Shown: positions 1 through 6,927, counted from the stretch's first letter. The stretch is DNA of 35,789 bases from JAJXYN01 sp964532735 (GCA_964532735.1 CAZHKK010000009.1:1-35789), one strand, 5' to 3'. Numbers and translations are program-made. The notes: generated by a model not told the origin, from the letters alone.

Positions 1-28
1 ATTAATAATTAAATAAATTAAATAATTT

Positions 29-55
29 AAAAACACGTGTTTTCCACGTGTTTTT
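29..55 (+). terminator. Rho-independent terminator of a gene upstream of the window
   Basis: An 11-bp perfect stem, AAAAACACGTG (29-39) with CACGTGTTTTT (45-55), closes a TTTTC loop and ends in a T run. The A and T flanks make it able to work in both directions. It must end a transcript that lies mostly before base 1. The same ACGTG/CACGT core recurs in two other terminators of the window. Confidence 0.8.
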
Positions 56-79
56 AAATTTTAAAATTTGTATTATAAT
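51..79 (+). promoter_or_regulatory. Probable yebC promoter
   Basis: TATAAT at 74-79 has a poor -35 (TTTTTA, 51-56) 17 bases upstream, directly after the preceding terminator. The start codon at 108 is about 22 bases past the expected transcription start. The -35 is weak, so the call rests on the -10 and the position. Confidence 0.45.
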
Positions 80-107
80 GTTTTTGTTTATTGTTAAACT
101 TAAAATT

Positions 108-803
108 ATGTCTGGACATTCTAAATGGGCTACAACCCATCGTCAAAAAGCTGTAGCTGATGCTAAACGTTCTTCGGTTTTTACAAAGTTATCTCGTCTT
201 ATAACTGTTGCTGCTCGTGAAAAGGGTAGTGATATTGATACTAATTTTTCTCTTCGTATGCTTGTAGATAAGGCAAGAGACGCTTCTATGCCTAAAGACA
301 ATATTGAAAAAGCTATAAAAAAAGGATCTGGAGAAATGGAAGGGGAATCTTTTGAGGAGCTTATTTATGAAGCTATTGGTCCTTTTAATACTCAATTTAT
401 TGTTAAATGTTTAACTGATAGTAGAAATAGAACGGCTAGTGATATAAGATATTTGTTTTCTAAATTTGGTGGCGCCATGTCTTCTGTTGCTTGGAATTTT
501 GAACAAAGAGGTGTTTTAGAAACTATACAAAATATAAATGACTATGAATTGGATTTAATAGAAAATGGTGCTTTAGATATTCAAAAAGAATCTGATAGTT
601 TTATTATTTATTGTGATGTTAAAGATCTCCAAAGGTTAAAAGATTTTTTTGATAATAAATCAATAAAAACTGAATCTGCTGAAATAAAATATGTTCCAAA
701 AGATTGTTTAGATTTAAATGAAGAACAAACTCAAACTATTGAAAAAATAGTTGATGAGATAGATGCTAATGATGATATTGTTGATTGGTGGGGTAATTTT
801 TAA
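108..803 (+). CDS. yebC: YebC/PmpR family protein (TACO1-like translation/regulatory factor)
   Basis: A 231-residue protein of the YebC/TACO1 family. Members have been described as transcriptional regulators and, more recently, as factors that help ribosomes through difficult sequences such as proline runs. The sequence shows the family's N-terminal signature MSGHSKWATTHRQKAVADAK, then the DKARDASMPKDNIEKAIKKG segment. Length matches the family (about 230-250). An upstream in-frame ATG at 48 would add 20 hydrophobic residues, but the signature always begins at MSGHSKW, so the start at 108 is used. No Shine-Dalgarno sequence precedes it. The gene is monocistronic: terminators flank it on both sides. 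Function assignment is by family; the cellular target cannot be read from sequence. Confidence 0.95.
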   Translation: MSGHSKWATTHRQKAVADAKRSSVFTKLSRLITVAAREKGSDIDTNFSLRMLVDKARDASMPKDNIEKAIKKGSGEMEGESFEELIYEAIGPFNTQFIVKCLTDSRNRTASDIRYLFSKFGGAMSSVAWNFEQRGVLETIQNINDYELDLIENGALDIQKESDSFIIYCDVKDLQRLKDFFDNKSIKTESAEIKYVPKDCLDLNEEQTQTIEKIVDEIDANDDIVDWWGNF

Positions 804-808
804 TTTTT

Positions 809-837
809 ACTTAGCTTGTATAGGGCTAAGTTTTTTA
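809..837 (+). terminator. yebC terminator
   Basis: ACTTAGC (809-815) pairs with GCTAAGT (825-831) around a 9-base loop and runs into six T residues a few bases after the yebC stop. Confidence 0.8.
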
Positions 838-1110
838 TTTTGTGTATAACTTTTTTCACAGATATGTATAGAACTTCTTTTTGCTAATTTTTGATAAAAA
901 AAAATATCTAATATAAGTCAAAAAAAAATATATTAAATAAAATGTATTGTATAAAATGCTAACATTGGTTAAATATATGTTAATTAATTGTTGATAATAT
1001 ATTTATAAGTTTTTAAAAAATATTGATAAAGTGTTATAATTCTATTACATAAATTTAAAAACTGTTGATTAGTTGTTTTTAAGTTTTTATTTAAATTTTA
1101 ACTTTGTTCT
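838..1110 (+). promoter_or_regulatory. Long noncoding leader/promoter region of nrdD
   Basis: This 273-base stretch holds no plausible gene. It is almost pure A/T. An extended -10, TGTTATAAT, lies at 1032-1040, giving an expected start near 1047 and a leader of about 64 bases; no good -35 is seen. TGTGTATAA (841-849), the complement of a consensus DnaA box TTATACACA, is followed by TTTTTCACA, a near match to the same box. A GCTAACATT word at 958-966 recurs in the hairpin downstream of nrdD. No ribosome-binding site precedes the ATG at 1111. Regulation of nrdD by DnaA or another factor is only a possibility. Confidence 0.45.
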
Positions 1111-3228
1111 ATGTCTGTTTCAAAAATTCAAAAAAGAAATGGAGCTATTGTTGATTTTGATATTTCCAAAATTGAGGAAGCTATTTTTTCTGCTGTAAAA
1201 GCAATAGGAGGGGAAGATTTTGAATTATCTAAAAAAATTGCTAAAGATGTTTTTAAAATTATTTCTGATAAGTTTTCTGATGGGATTCCTACTGTTGAGC
1301 AAGTTCAAGATATAGTAGAAAAAGAATTAATAGAACAAGGTCATGCTTCTACTGCTAAGTCTTATATTTTATATAGACAACAAAGATCTACTCAAAGACA
1401 AGACAAAAATGTTGTTATTGAGGTTCAAAATACAATGAATGAATACCTTGAAAAATTAGATTGGAGAATTAATGCAAATTCTAATCAAGGTTATTCTTTG
1501 GGTGGAATGATATTAAATACCTCAGGTAAGGTTACTGCTAATTATTGGTTATCTTATATATATTCAAAAGAAATTGGTGATGCTCATAGAAATGCAGATT
1601 ATCATATTCATGATCTTGATATGTTCTCTGGATACTGTGCAGGTTGGAGTTTGAGGGCTTTATTGGAAGAGGGATTTAATGGAGTTGATAATAAAATAGA
1701 ATCTAATCCTCCAAAGCATTTATCTTCTGCTGTTGCGCAAATGATAAATTTTCTTGGAACTTTACAAAATGAATGGGCTGGAGCACAAGCTTTTTCTAGT
1801 TTTGATACTTATTTAGCTCCTTTTGTTAAAAAATATGAAGAGGAACTAATTGATGAATTAGAAAAAAGTGGAGTTAGTTTTTCTAGTGAGGAAGCTAGAA
1901 AAAAATATTTAGCCGATAGAGTTTATAAAAATACTTATCAAGCTATCCAATCTTTTGTATTTAATTCTAATATTCCTTCTCGTTGGGGAACACAAACTCC
2001 TTTTACAAATATTACAATGGATTGGAAATGTCCAGAAGATTTAAAAACAAAGAGATTAAAACTTGGTGGAGAATATTATAAGTATACTTTTGGAGAACTA
2101 CAACATGAAATGGATCTTATTAATCTAGCTTTTATTCAAGTAATGACAAAAGGAGACGCAAAAGGAAGAACATTTACTTTTCCAATTCCTACTTATAATA
2201 TTACAAAGGATTTTGACTGGAATGATTCAAAAACATTACCATTATTTGAAATGACATCAAAGTATGGCGTTCCATATTTTCAAAATTTTCTTAATTCAGA
2301 TTTGAATCCTGGAGATGTTAGATCTATGTGTTGTAGATTACAATTAGATTTAAAAGAACTAAAGAAAAGAGGTGGTGGACTTTTTGGTTCTGCTGAAATG
2401 ACAGGTTCTATAGGTGTTGTTACTATTAATATGGCAAGATTGGGTTATATTTGTAAGGGGGATAAAGAAGGTTATTTTAAAAAATTGGATCATTTAATGG
2501 AACTTGCAAAAATGTCTTTAGAAATAAAAAGAAAAGAAGTTCAAAAATGGATAGATAGAGGATTGTTTCCTTTTACAAAAAGATGGCTTGGTAAATTAGA
2601 TAATCATTTTTCTACTATAGGATTAAATGGCTTGAATGAATCGATAAGAAATTTTACAAACGATAATGATAATATAACTACAGAAAATGGTTTAAATTTT
2701 GCAGAGGAGATTCTTGATCATATGAGAGAAAAACTTGTTAATTTCCAAGAAGAGACGGGTAATTTATATAATCTTGAAGCAACTCCAGCTGAAGGGACAA
2801 CATATAGATTTGCAAAAGAAGATAAAAAAAGATTTCCAGAAATTTTGCAAGCAGGAACAGAAGAAGCTCCTTATTACACAAACTCTTCTCAACTTCCTGT
2901 TGGATATACAGATGATTTGTTTGAAGCTTTAAAACATCAAAATAAATTGCAAACTAAATATACCGGAGGAACCGTATTTCATTGTTATATGAGTGAAAGA
3001 ATATCTACTCCAGAAGTTTGTCGTGATCTTGTAAAAAAAGCTTTAACAAATTTTAGAATTCCTTATATAACAATTTCTCCAACATTTTCTATTTGTCCTA
3101 AACACGGTTATTTGGCTGGAGAATATGATTATTGTCCAAAATGTGATGAAGAAATGGGTTATAATAATTGTCCTAGATTTGATGAAGCTTTTAGGGCTAG
3201 ACATAGAAGTATAAATCCTGAAAAATAA
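1111..3228 (+). CDS. nrdD: Anaerobic (class III) ribonucleoside-triphosphate reductase, catalytic chain without the glycyl-radical tail
   Basis: Reduces ribonucleotides to deoxyribonucleotides without oxygen. The 705 residues show an N-terminal ATP-cone (about 1-95, starting SVSKIQKRNGAIVDFD) and the class III barrel. It carries C176 in HDLDMFSGYCAGW and the MCCR pair C407/C408, matching the two catalytic cysteine positions of the family. Next comes a GGGLFGSAEMTGSIGVVTIN segment and a C-terminal metal site made of C662, H665, C675 and C678. The chain then stops at NCPRFDEAFRARHRSINPEK. The RVxGY glycyl-radical motif that must follow the zinc site in NrdD is absent; it is encoded by the separate gene at 3460-3636. 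Activase NrdG and a redoxin follow, so the set is the complete anaerobic system. The sequence resembles the redoxin-dependent NrdD subclass, by inference from the neighbouring redoxin. Confidence 0.96.
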   Translation: MSVSKIQKRNGAIVDFDISKIEEAIFSAVKAIGGEDFELSKKIAKDVFKIISDKFSDGIPTVEQVQDIVEKELIEQGHASTAKSYILYRQQRSTQRQDKNVVIEVQNTMNEYLEKLDWRINANSNQGYSLGGMILNTSGKVTANYWLSYIYSKEIGDAHRNADYHIHDLDMFSGYCAGWSLRALLEEGFNGVDNKIESNPPKHLSSAVAQMINFLGTLQNEWAGAQAFSSFDTYLAPFVKKYEEELIDELEKSGVSFSSEEARKKYLADRVYKNTYQAIQSFVFNSNIPSRWGTQTPFTNITMDWKCPEDLKTKRLKLGGEYYKYTFGELQHEMDLINLAFIQVMTKGDAKGRTFTFPIPTYNITKDFDWNDSKTLPLFEMTSKYGVPYFQNFLNSDLNPGDVRSMCCRLQLDLKELKKRGGGLFGSAEMTGSIGVVTINMARLGYICKGDKEGYFKKLDHLMELAKMSLEIKRKEVQKWIDRGLFPFTKRWLGKLDNHFSTIGLNGLNESIRNFTNDNDNITTENGLNFAEEILDHMREKLVNFQEETGNLYNLEATPAEGTTYRFAKEDKKRFPEILQAGTEEAPYYTNSSQLPVGYTDDLFEALKHQNKLQTKYTGGTVFHCYMSERISTPEVCRDLVKKALTNFRIPYITISPTFSICPKHGYLAGEYDYCPKCDEEMGYNNCPRFDEAFRARHRSINPEK

Positions 3229-3278
3229 TTTCTTAATTTTAAATAGTTTCACAATTTTAAATAAAACATTAGTTTATT

Positions 3279-3318
3279 AATGTTAGCCAAAAAAAACATT
3301 GATTTTTTAGCTAACATT
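3279..3318 (+). terminator. Large stem-loop between nrdD and its radical-domain gene
   Basis: AATGTTAGC (3279-3287) pairs perfectly with GCTAACATT (3310-3318). Inside, six A pair with six T (3289-3294 with 3303-3308) after one mismatch, leaving an 8-base loop. It lies 50 bases after the nrdD stop. It has no T run after the outer stem, so it may be a terminator, an mRNA-end stabiliser or an attenuator rather than a classical terminator. Confidence 0.5.
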
Positions 3319-3321
3319 TCA

Positions 3322-3330
3322 TGTGTATAA
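3322..3330 (-). promoter_or_regulatory. DnaA-box-like nonamer
   Basis: TGTGTATAA, the complement of TTATACACA, which fits the DnaA consensus TTATNCACA. The identical nonamer lies at 841-849, upstream of nrdD. In DNA this AT-rich one or two chance matches per window are expected, so the call is weak. Confidence 0.25.
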
Positions 3331-3397
3331 GTTATTTTTTTATCTAATATTAGAATAAAAATATTATATAAAAAATGTTAATAAAATGTTAATATCA

Positions 3398-3434
3398 TGT
3401 TATAATATTGTTAAGTTTTAGGAGGTTTGGAGGG
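3398..3434 (+). promoter_or_regulatory. Promoter and purine-rich leader of the glycyl-radical gene
   Basis: Extended -10 TGTTATAAT at 3398-3406, with TTAATA 17 bases upstream as a poor -35. The expected transcript starts near 3413 and carries two Shine-Dalgarno-like blocks, AGGAGG (3420-3425) and GGAGGG (3429-3434). Both are too far (25 bases or more) from the ATG at 3460. A small hairpin, TTAATT-AAA-AATTAA (3435-3449), lies between them and, if folded, would bring the second block to about 10 bases from the start. Confidence 0.5.
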
Positions 3435-3459
3435 TTAATTAAAAATTAATTTTAAAACA

Positions 3460-3636
3460 ATGGGAGAGCAAAATATTCAAAGACAAAAATGTGAAGTTTG
3501 GACAAGAGTAATGGGATACCATAGACCAGTTTCTCATTTTAATATAGGTAAAAAGTCAGAATTTGCTTCAAGAACTGCATTTGTTGAATCTGTTTCTACT
3601 TCTAATTCTTGTTTTTGTGAAGAATATAATAGATAA
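3460..3636 (+). CDS. Stand-alone glycyl-radical domain of class III ribonucleotide reductase (split NrdD C-terminus)
   Basis: A 58-residue protein whose core CEVWTRVMGYHRPVSHFNIG is the C-terminal glycyl-radical signature of NrdD; G19 in RVMGY is the expected radical site. The following KKSEFASRTAF also matches the NrdD tail. The catalytic gene just upstream lacks exactly this part, so the two polypeptides should together make one reductase, with NrdG activating G19. Stop codons lie in frame upstream of ATG 3460, and no alternative start is available. The extra C-terminal tail ends SCFCEEYNR; its C51-x-C53 pair could be redox active, which is speculation. The gene has its own promoter and a terminator after it. 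An analogous arrangement is known for E. coli YfiD/GrcA, a separate glycyl-radical subunit that rescues pyruvate formate-lyase. Confidence 0.9.
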   Translation: MGEQNIQRQKCEVWTRVMGYHRPVSHFNIGKKSEFASRTAFVESVSTSNSCFCEEYNR

Positions 3637-3666
3637 AAATTTTAAAACTAAAAAACTGAAAATTTA

Positions 3667-3712
3667 AAAATAAAATGGTGCAAAAAAATGATTGCATCAT
3701 TTTATTTTATAG
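3667..3712 (+). terminator. Terminator after the glycyl-radical gene
   Basis: AAAATAAAATGGTGCA (3667-3682) pairs with TGCATCATTTTATTTT (3693-3708) over 16 bp with one G-U pair and a 10-base loop. The descending arm is T rich, though interrupted. Some read-through into the redoxin gene is likely because no clear promoter follows. Confidence 0.65.
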
Positions 3713-3758
3713 ATTAAAATTCATGTTTTAAAATAGTTCTTAATTTTTAATTTTTTTT

Positions 3759-4001
3759 ATGTTTTATATATTATTTACTACTACTACTTGTTCAAAATGT
3801 CCTTCTTTTAAAAACATAGTTTTTGAAAATGTTAAATTTAAAGGAAAGATATTAAATGAGTTATCTCCAGATTTTATAGAATTTGCAAATCGTTTTAGTG
3901 TTGCTTCTGCTCCAACTTTTATAGTTTTTGAAAATGAAAATTTAGAAAAAGAAGTTTTTAGGTCTAGTGAAGAATATGAGTTGATTGATTTTTTAAAATA
4001 G
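3759..4001 (+). CDS. Small thioredoxin/glutaredoxin-like redoxin (NrdH-like role)
   Basis: An 80-residue protein of the thioredoxin fold. It begins MFYILFTTTTCSKCPSFKNI, with a CSKC dithiol active site at residues 11-14 directly after the first strand. A second family hallmark, the cis-proline segment, is seen in VASAPTFIVF. At 80 residues it is the size of NrdH/glutaredoxin-type redoxins, shorter than thioredoxin. It lies between the radical-domain gene and nrdG. The likely job is therefore to supply electrons to the ribonucleotide reductase, as known for the redoxin-dependent class III enzymes. That role is inferred from position; it could also be a general thiol reductase. The gap to nrdG is 20 bases, so they are probably co-transcribed. 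Confidence 0.8.
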   Translation: MFYILFTTTTCSKCPSFKNIVFENVKFKGKILNELSPDFIEFANRFSVASAPTFIVFENENLEKEVFRSSEEYELIDFLK

Positions 4002-4021
4002 TTTAATTTTAATTATTTATT

Positions 4022-4747
4022 ATGCTTATTTCTGGTGTTCAAAAATTTACTATTCTTGATTATCCTGGTAAAATTGCTTGTATGATTTTTACTCCTTATT
4101 GTAATTTTCGTTGTGGTTATTGTCATAATAGTGAGGATGTTTTGCCTGAAAGAATAGAAAAAATTAAACATAGTTTTATTCCAGAAAATACATTTTTTAA
4201 TTTTTTAAAAACAAGAAAAAATTTTATAGATGGCGTTGTTATAACAGGAGGAGAGCCAACTTTACAAAATGATCTAAAAGATTTTATTTTTAAAATAAAA
4301 AATTTAGGTTTTTTGGTAAAACTTGATACTAATGGAACTAATCCGGATATTGTTAAAAAATTAATTGAGGAGAATTTACTAGATTTTATTGCAATGGATA
4401 TAAAATCAGACTTTGAAAATTATAAAAATATTTCTAATTTTATTGGTGAAGAGTCTGATTTGTTAAAAAAAATAAAAGAATCTATAAAAATTATAATTGA
4501 TTCTAATATTGATTATGAATTTAGAACAACTATTGCAAAAAATTTTATTAGCAAAGAAAATATATTAAATATTGGAAAAATGATTTTTGGTTGTAAAAAA
4601 TATGCATTACAAAATTTTAGAAAAAGCGAGACGGTTTTAGATCAGTCTTTTAACGATTCTATAAATTATGGACCACAAGAAATTTCTGATTTTATTGATA
4701 TTTTAAAAAATGATTTTAATATAAAAAATATTGAAGTGAGAAATTAA
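4022..4747 (+). CDS. nrdG: Anaerobic ribonucleotide reductase activating protein (radical SAM)
   Basis: A 241-residue radical-SAM enzyme that uses a [4Fe-4S] cluster and S-adenosylmethionine to abstract hydrogen from the glycine of NrdD. The cluster motif CxxxCxxC is read in CNFRCGYC (about residues 27-34) after GVQKFTILDYPGKIACMIFT, which is typical of the longer NrdG type. The SAM-contact GGE motif is in VVITGGEPTLQ, and LDTNGTNP follows. It starts with an ATG at 4022 without a Shine-Dalgarno sequence. In this genome the target glycine is on the separate 58-residue protein, so the activase must recognise a two-chain substrate. Confidence 0.92.
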   Translation: MLISGVQKFTILDYPGKIACMIFTPYCNFRCGYCHNSEDVLPERIEKIKHSFIPENTFFNFLKTRKNFIDGVVITGGEPTLQNDLKDFIFKIKNLGFLVKLDTNGTNPDIVKKLIEENLLDFIAMDIKSDFENYKNISNFIGEESDLLKKIKESIKIIIDSNIDYEFRTTIAKNFISKENILNIGKMIFGCKKYALQNFRKSETVLDQSFNDSINYGPQEISDFIDILKNDFNIKNIEVRN

Positions 4748-4748
4748 T

Positions 4749-4776
4749 TTGATTAAATATTAATTTTTGGTATAAT
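4749..4776 (+). promoter_or_regulatory. tRNA-Cys promoter
   Basis: TTGATT (4749-4754), a 16-base spacer and TATAAT (4771-4776) preceded by TGG form a good sigma-70 type promoter. It starts directly behind the nrdG stop and 16 bases before the tRNA. Confidence 0.75.
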
Positions 4777-4792
4777 TCTTTTATCACTTTTT

Positions 4793-4866
4793 GGCGACTT
4801 GGCCGAGTGGTTAGGCAGCGGTCTGCAAAACCGCGTACGCCGGTTCAATTCCGACAGTCGCCTCCA
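4793..4866 (+). tRNA. tRNA-Cys (anticodon GCA)
   Basis: A 74-base tRNA with acceptor stem GGCGACT/AGTCGCC (4793-4799 with 4856-4862), discriminator T and an encoded CCA (4864-4866). The anticodon arm is GCGGT-CTGCAAA-ACCGC, giving anticodon GCA. The U73 discriminator is the known cysteine identity base. The variable loop is GTAC. The T-arm reads GCCGG-TTCAATT-CCGAC, which leaves one C-A mismatch at the second pair (50-64); all other pairs are standard. Confidence 0.97.
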
Positions 4867-4876
4867 ATAATAATAT

Positions 4877-4912
4877 AAAATATTCACTTTTTTGGTGAAT
4901 GTTTTTATTTTT
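4877..4912 (+). terminator. tRNA-Cys terminator
   Basis: The ATTCAC arm (4882-4887) pairs with GTGAAT (4895-4900), extended by a T-G pair and A-T pairs outside, and is followed by a run of T. The 7-base loop is TTTTTTG. Confidence 0.8.
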
Positions 4913-4976
4913 ATAAATAATTAAGATTAGTGGATATATGTAAAATTTATTTTAATTTAGTATAAAATTGTATTAT

Positions 4977-5005
4977 TTGTTATTAAATTTATTTTTTGCT
5001 ATAAT
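4977..5005 (+). promoter_or_regulatory. Promoter of the triple thioredoxin-like gene
   Basis: TTGTTA (4977-4982), a 17-base spacer and TATAAT (5000-5005) preceded by TGC, an extended -10. The leader to the ATG at 5063 is about 50 bases and has no Shine-Dalgarno sequence. The rest of 4913-5062 shows no gene. Confidence 0.75.
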
Positions 5006-5062
5006 TCCGTTAACTTAAGAAGTTTTAAGTTTTAAATTAATTAATCTTTTACTAAAATAAAT

Positions 5063-6868
5063 ATGTCTGAGCAAGAGGTTACACAAAACAATGAACTACA
5101 AGAAGATATTCAAAATATTGAATCTCAAGAAGTTGTTCAAAATGAAAAACCAAAAGCTAAGAAGAGAATAGGAATAGATAAAATTATTCTTGTTGTTTCT
5201 TTGATTGGTTTTGTTACAGTTTCTTTTTTATGGGCTAAAGAAAAAGGTTTTTTTGAAAATATGTCAGGAGGAATTTTATCAAATAAAAATCCTGTAAAAC
5301 TTGATCTTTATGTTATGAGTCAATGTCCATATGGTGTTCAAGCGGAAGATTCTTTAGAGGGCGTAGTTAAAAAATTAGGAAATGGTATAGATCTTAATAT
5401 TAATTATATAGCTGATGAAGATGGTAATGGTGGTTTCTTGTCTTTACATGGAGAACCAGAAGTAAAGGGAAATATAGTTCAACTTTGTGCTAAAAAATAT
5501 GATGAGAAAAAATATTTTGATATGATCCTTTGTCAAAATAAAGATTATTCAAACGTTGCTACAAATTGGGAATCTTGTGCTCAAGAAGTTAAACTTTCAA
5601 ACATAGATAAAGTAAAAGCTTGTTTTGAGGGAGAGGAAGGTAAGACTCTTCTTTCTGAAAATATAAAATTAGCTCAAGCTATTTCAGTTTCTGGAAGTCC
5701 TACATATTATATAAATGATAAACAATATGAAGGTGCTAGAGATGAAGGTTCTATAATTAAGGCTGTTTGTAATATTAATTCAAAACTTGCGGCATGTAAA
5801 AATTTGCCAATTTGTTTTTCTGATGCTGATTGTTCTGATAATATTGCAAAAATTGGTAAATGTATTAACGCTGGAGAAAAAACATCTAAATGTGAATATT
5901 CTGATCCAAAAATTGTTAACCTTACTGTTTTAAATGATTCTAGATGTGAAGATTGTGGGTATATTGAGCCACAAATTACAGATAGTTTGAGACAAATTTT
6001 TAAAGGTTTACAAATTAAAGCTGTTGATTATTCATCAGAAGATGGTAAAAAACTTGTATCTGATATTCCGGGTATAAAATTACCAGCATATTTGTTTGCT
6101 GCAAATGTTTCTGAAGGTGAAGGATATCCTAATGTTCAACCATATTTATCAGAAGCAGCTGGATATAAACTTCTTGCTGTTGGTAGTGAATTTGATCCTA
6201 CAAAAGAAATTTGTAACAATAAAATAGATGATAATGGTAATGGTAAAATAGATTGTGCTGATTTAGAATGTTCTGGGTCACTTTCTTGTAGAAAGGAAAT
6301 AACAAAAAGATTGGATGTTTTTGTTATGTCAGATTGTCCTTACGGAAATATGGCAGAATTAGCAGCTGCAGAAGTTGTTAAAAATTTTGGAAAAAATATA
6401 AGTTTTCATGTTAATTATATAGCTTCTAAAAATAATGATGGAACATTTAATTCTTTACATGGAGAATATGAAGTTAAACAAAATAAAGTTGAACTTTGTG
6501 TAAATAAATATTATCCATTAAAAAATTTAGAATTTATAAATTGTATGAACGAAAAAGGTATATCTGATACAGACTGGAAAGAATGTGCAACACCTTTTGG
6601 ATTTAATACCAATAGAATAGAAACTTGTGCTAATGGAATAGAAGGTTCAAATTTACTTGAACAAAATATAAAAATTGCGGAGAGTTTAAATATTGGTGCT
6701 AGTCCTACTTGGATTATTAATAATAAATACCAAGGTTCTGGTCTTGATGCGGAATCTATTAAACAATTGTTCTGTCAATATAATCCTGGAACTGCTGGAT
6801 GTGATAATGTTTTATCTTCTGATGCCAATGCAGCAGCTGCTGCTGATGCTGGTGCTGGATGTGAATAA
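5063..6868 (+). CDS. Membrane-anchored protein with three thioredoxin-like domains (DsbA/GILT-like)
   Basis: A 601-residue protein with an acidic N-terminal tail (1-33), one membrane helix (about 41-57), and a long part probably outside the membrane. Domain 1 (about 78-250) and domain 3 (about 415-585) are clear repeats. Each has VMSxCPYG (C88 and C425), an LHGExEV segment, four further cysteines with the same order, and a cis-proline segment GSPTYYIN or ASPTWIIN. Both repeats have one active-site cysteine (CPYG), not CxxC. The middle domain (about 285-375) has SRCEDCGY, a true CxxC. Between domains 2 and 3 lies CNNKIDDNGNGKIDCADLEC (from C384), an Asp/Asn/Gly-rich cysteine motif resembling calcium-binding loops. 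The tail is alanine rich and ends GAGCE. The likely role is thiol redox chemistry on exported proteins; substrates are unknown. Confidence 0.8.
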   Translation: MSEQEVTQNNELQEDIQNIESQEVVQNEKPKAKKRIGIDKIILVVSLIGFVTVSFLWAKEKGFFENMSGGILSNKNPVKLDLYVMSQCPYGVQAEDSLEGVVKKLGNGIDLNINYIADEDGNGGFLSLHGEPEVKGNIVQLCAKKYDEKKYFDMILCQNKDYSNVATNWESCAQEVKLSNIDKVKACFEGEEGKTLLSENIKLAQAISVSGSPTYYINDKQYEGARDEGSIIKAVCNINSKLAACKNLPICFSDADCSDNIAKIGKCINAGEKTSKCEYSDPKIVNLTVLNDSRCEDCGYIEPQITDSLRQIFKGLQIKAVDYSSEDGKKLVSDIPGIKLPAYLFAANVSEGEGYPNVQPYLSEAAGYKLLAVGSEFDPTKEICNNKIDDNGNGKIDCADLECSGSLSCRKEITKRLDVFVMSDCPYGNMAELAAAEVVKNFGKNISFHVNYIASKNNDGTFNSLHGEYEVKQNKVELCVNKYYPLKNLEFINCMNEKGISDTDWKECATPFGFNTNRIETCANGIEGSNLLEQNIKIAESLNIGASPTWIINNKYQGSGLDAESIKQLFCQYNPGTAGCDNVLSSDANAAAAADAGAGCE

Positions 6869-6875
6869 AATAAAA

Positions 6876-6907
6876 AATAAAAACGGTTTTAATTAGCCGT
6901 TTTTATT
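6876..6907 (+). terminator. Terminator of the thioredoxin-like gene
   Basis: AATAAAAACGG (6876-6886) pairs perfectly with CCGTTTTTATT (6897-6907) around a 10-base loop, 8 bases after the stop codon. Confidence 0.85.
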
Positions 6908-6927
6908 ATTGATTAACATATTAAATA

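Noticed and set aside
48..107. Upstream start giving YebC a 20-residue hydrophobic N-terminus
   Set aside because: The family signature begins at MSGHSKW (108). The earlier ATG lies inside the terminator and upstream of the predicted promoter -10.
3229..3459. Group I or II intron interrupting nrdD
   Set aside because: The spacer is short, has no recognisable intron core or open frame, and the flanking frames end with a normal stop and begin with a normal ATG. It stays a minor alternative.
3226..3462. Simple frameshift or sequencing error separating the NrdD body from its radical domain
   Set aside because: The two parts are 231 bases apart, with stop codons between them in the radical-domain frame, a stem-loop and a promoter. 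A one- or two-base error could not join them.
6693..6896. Second-frame open frame at the end of the thioredoxin-like gene
   Set aside because: It lies inside the well-supported domain 3 and looks like low-complexity shadow translation.
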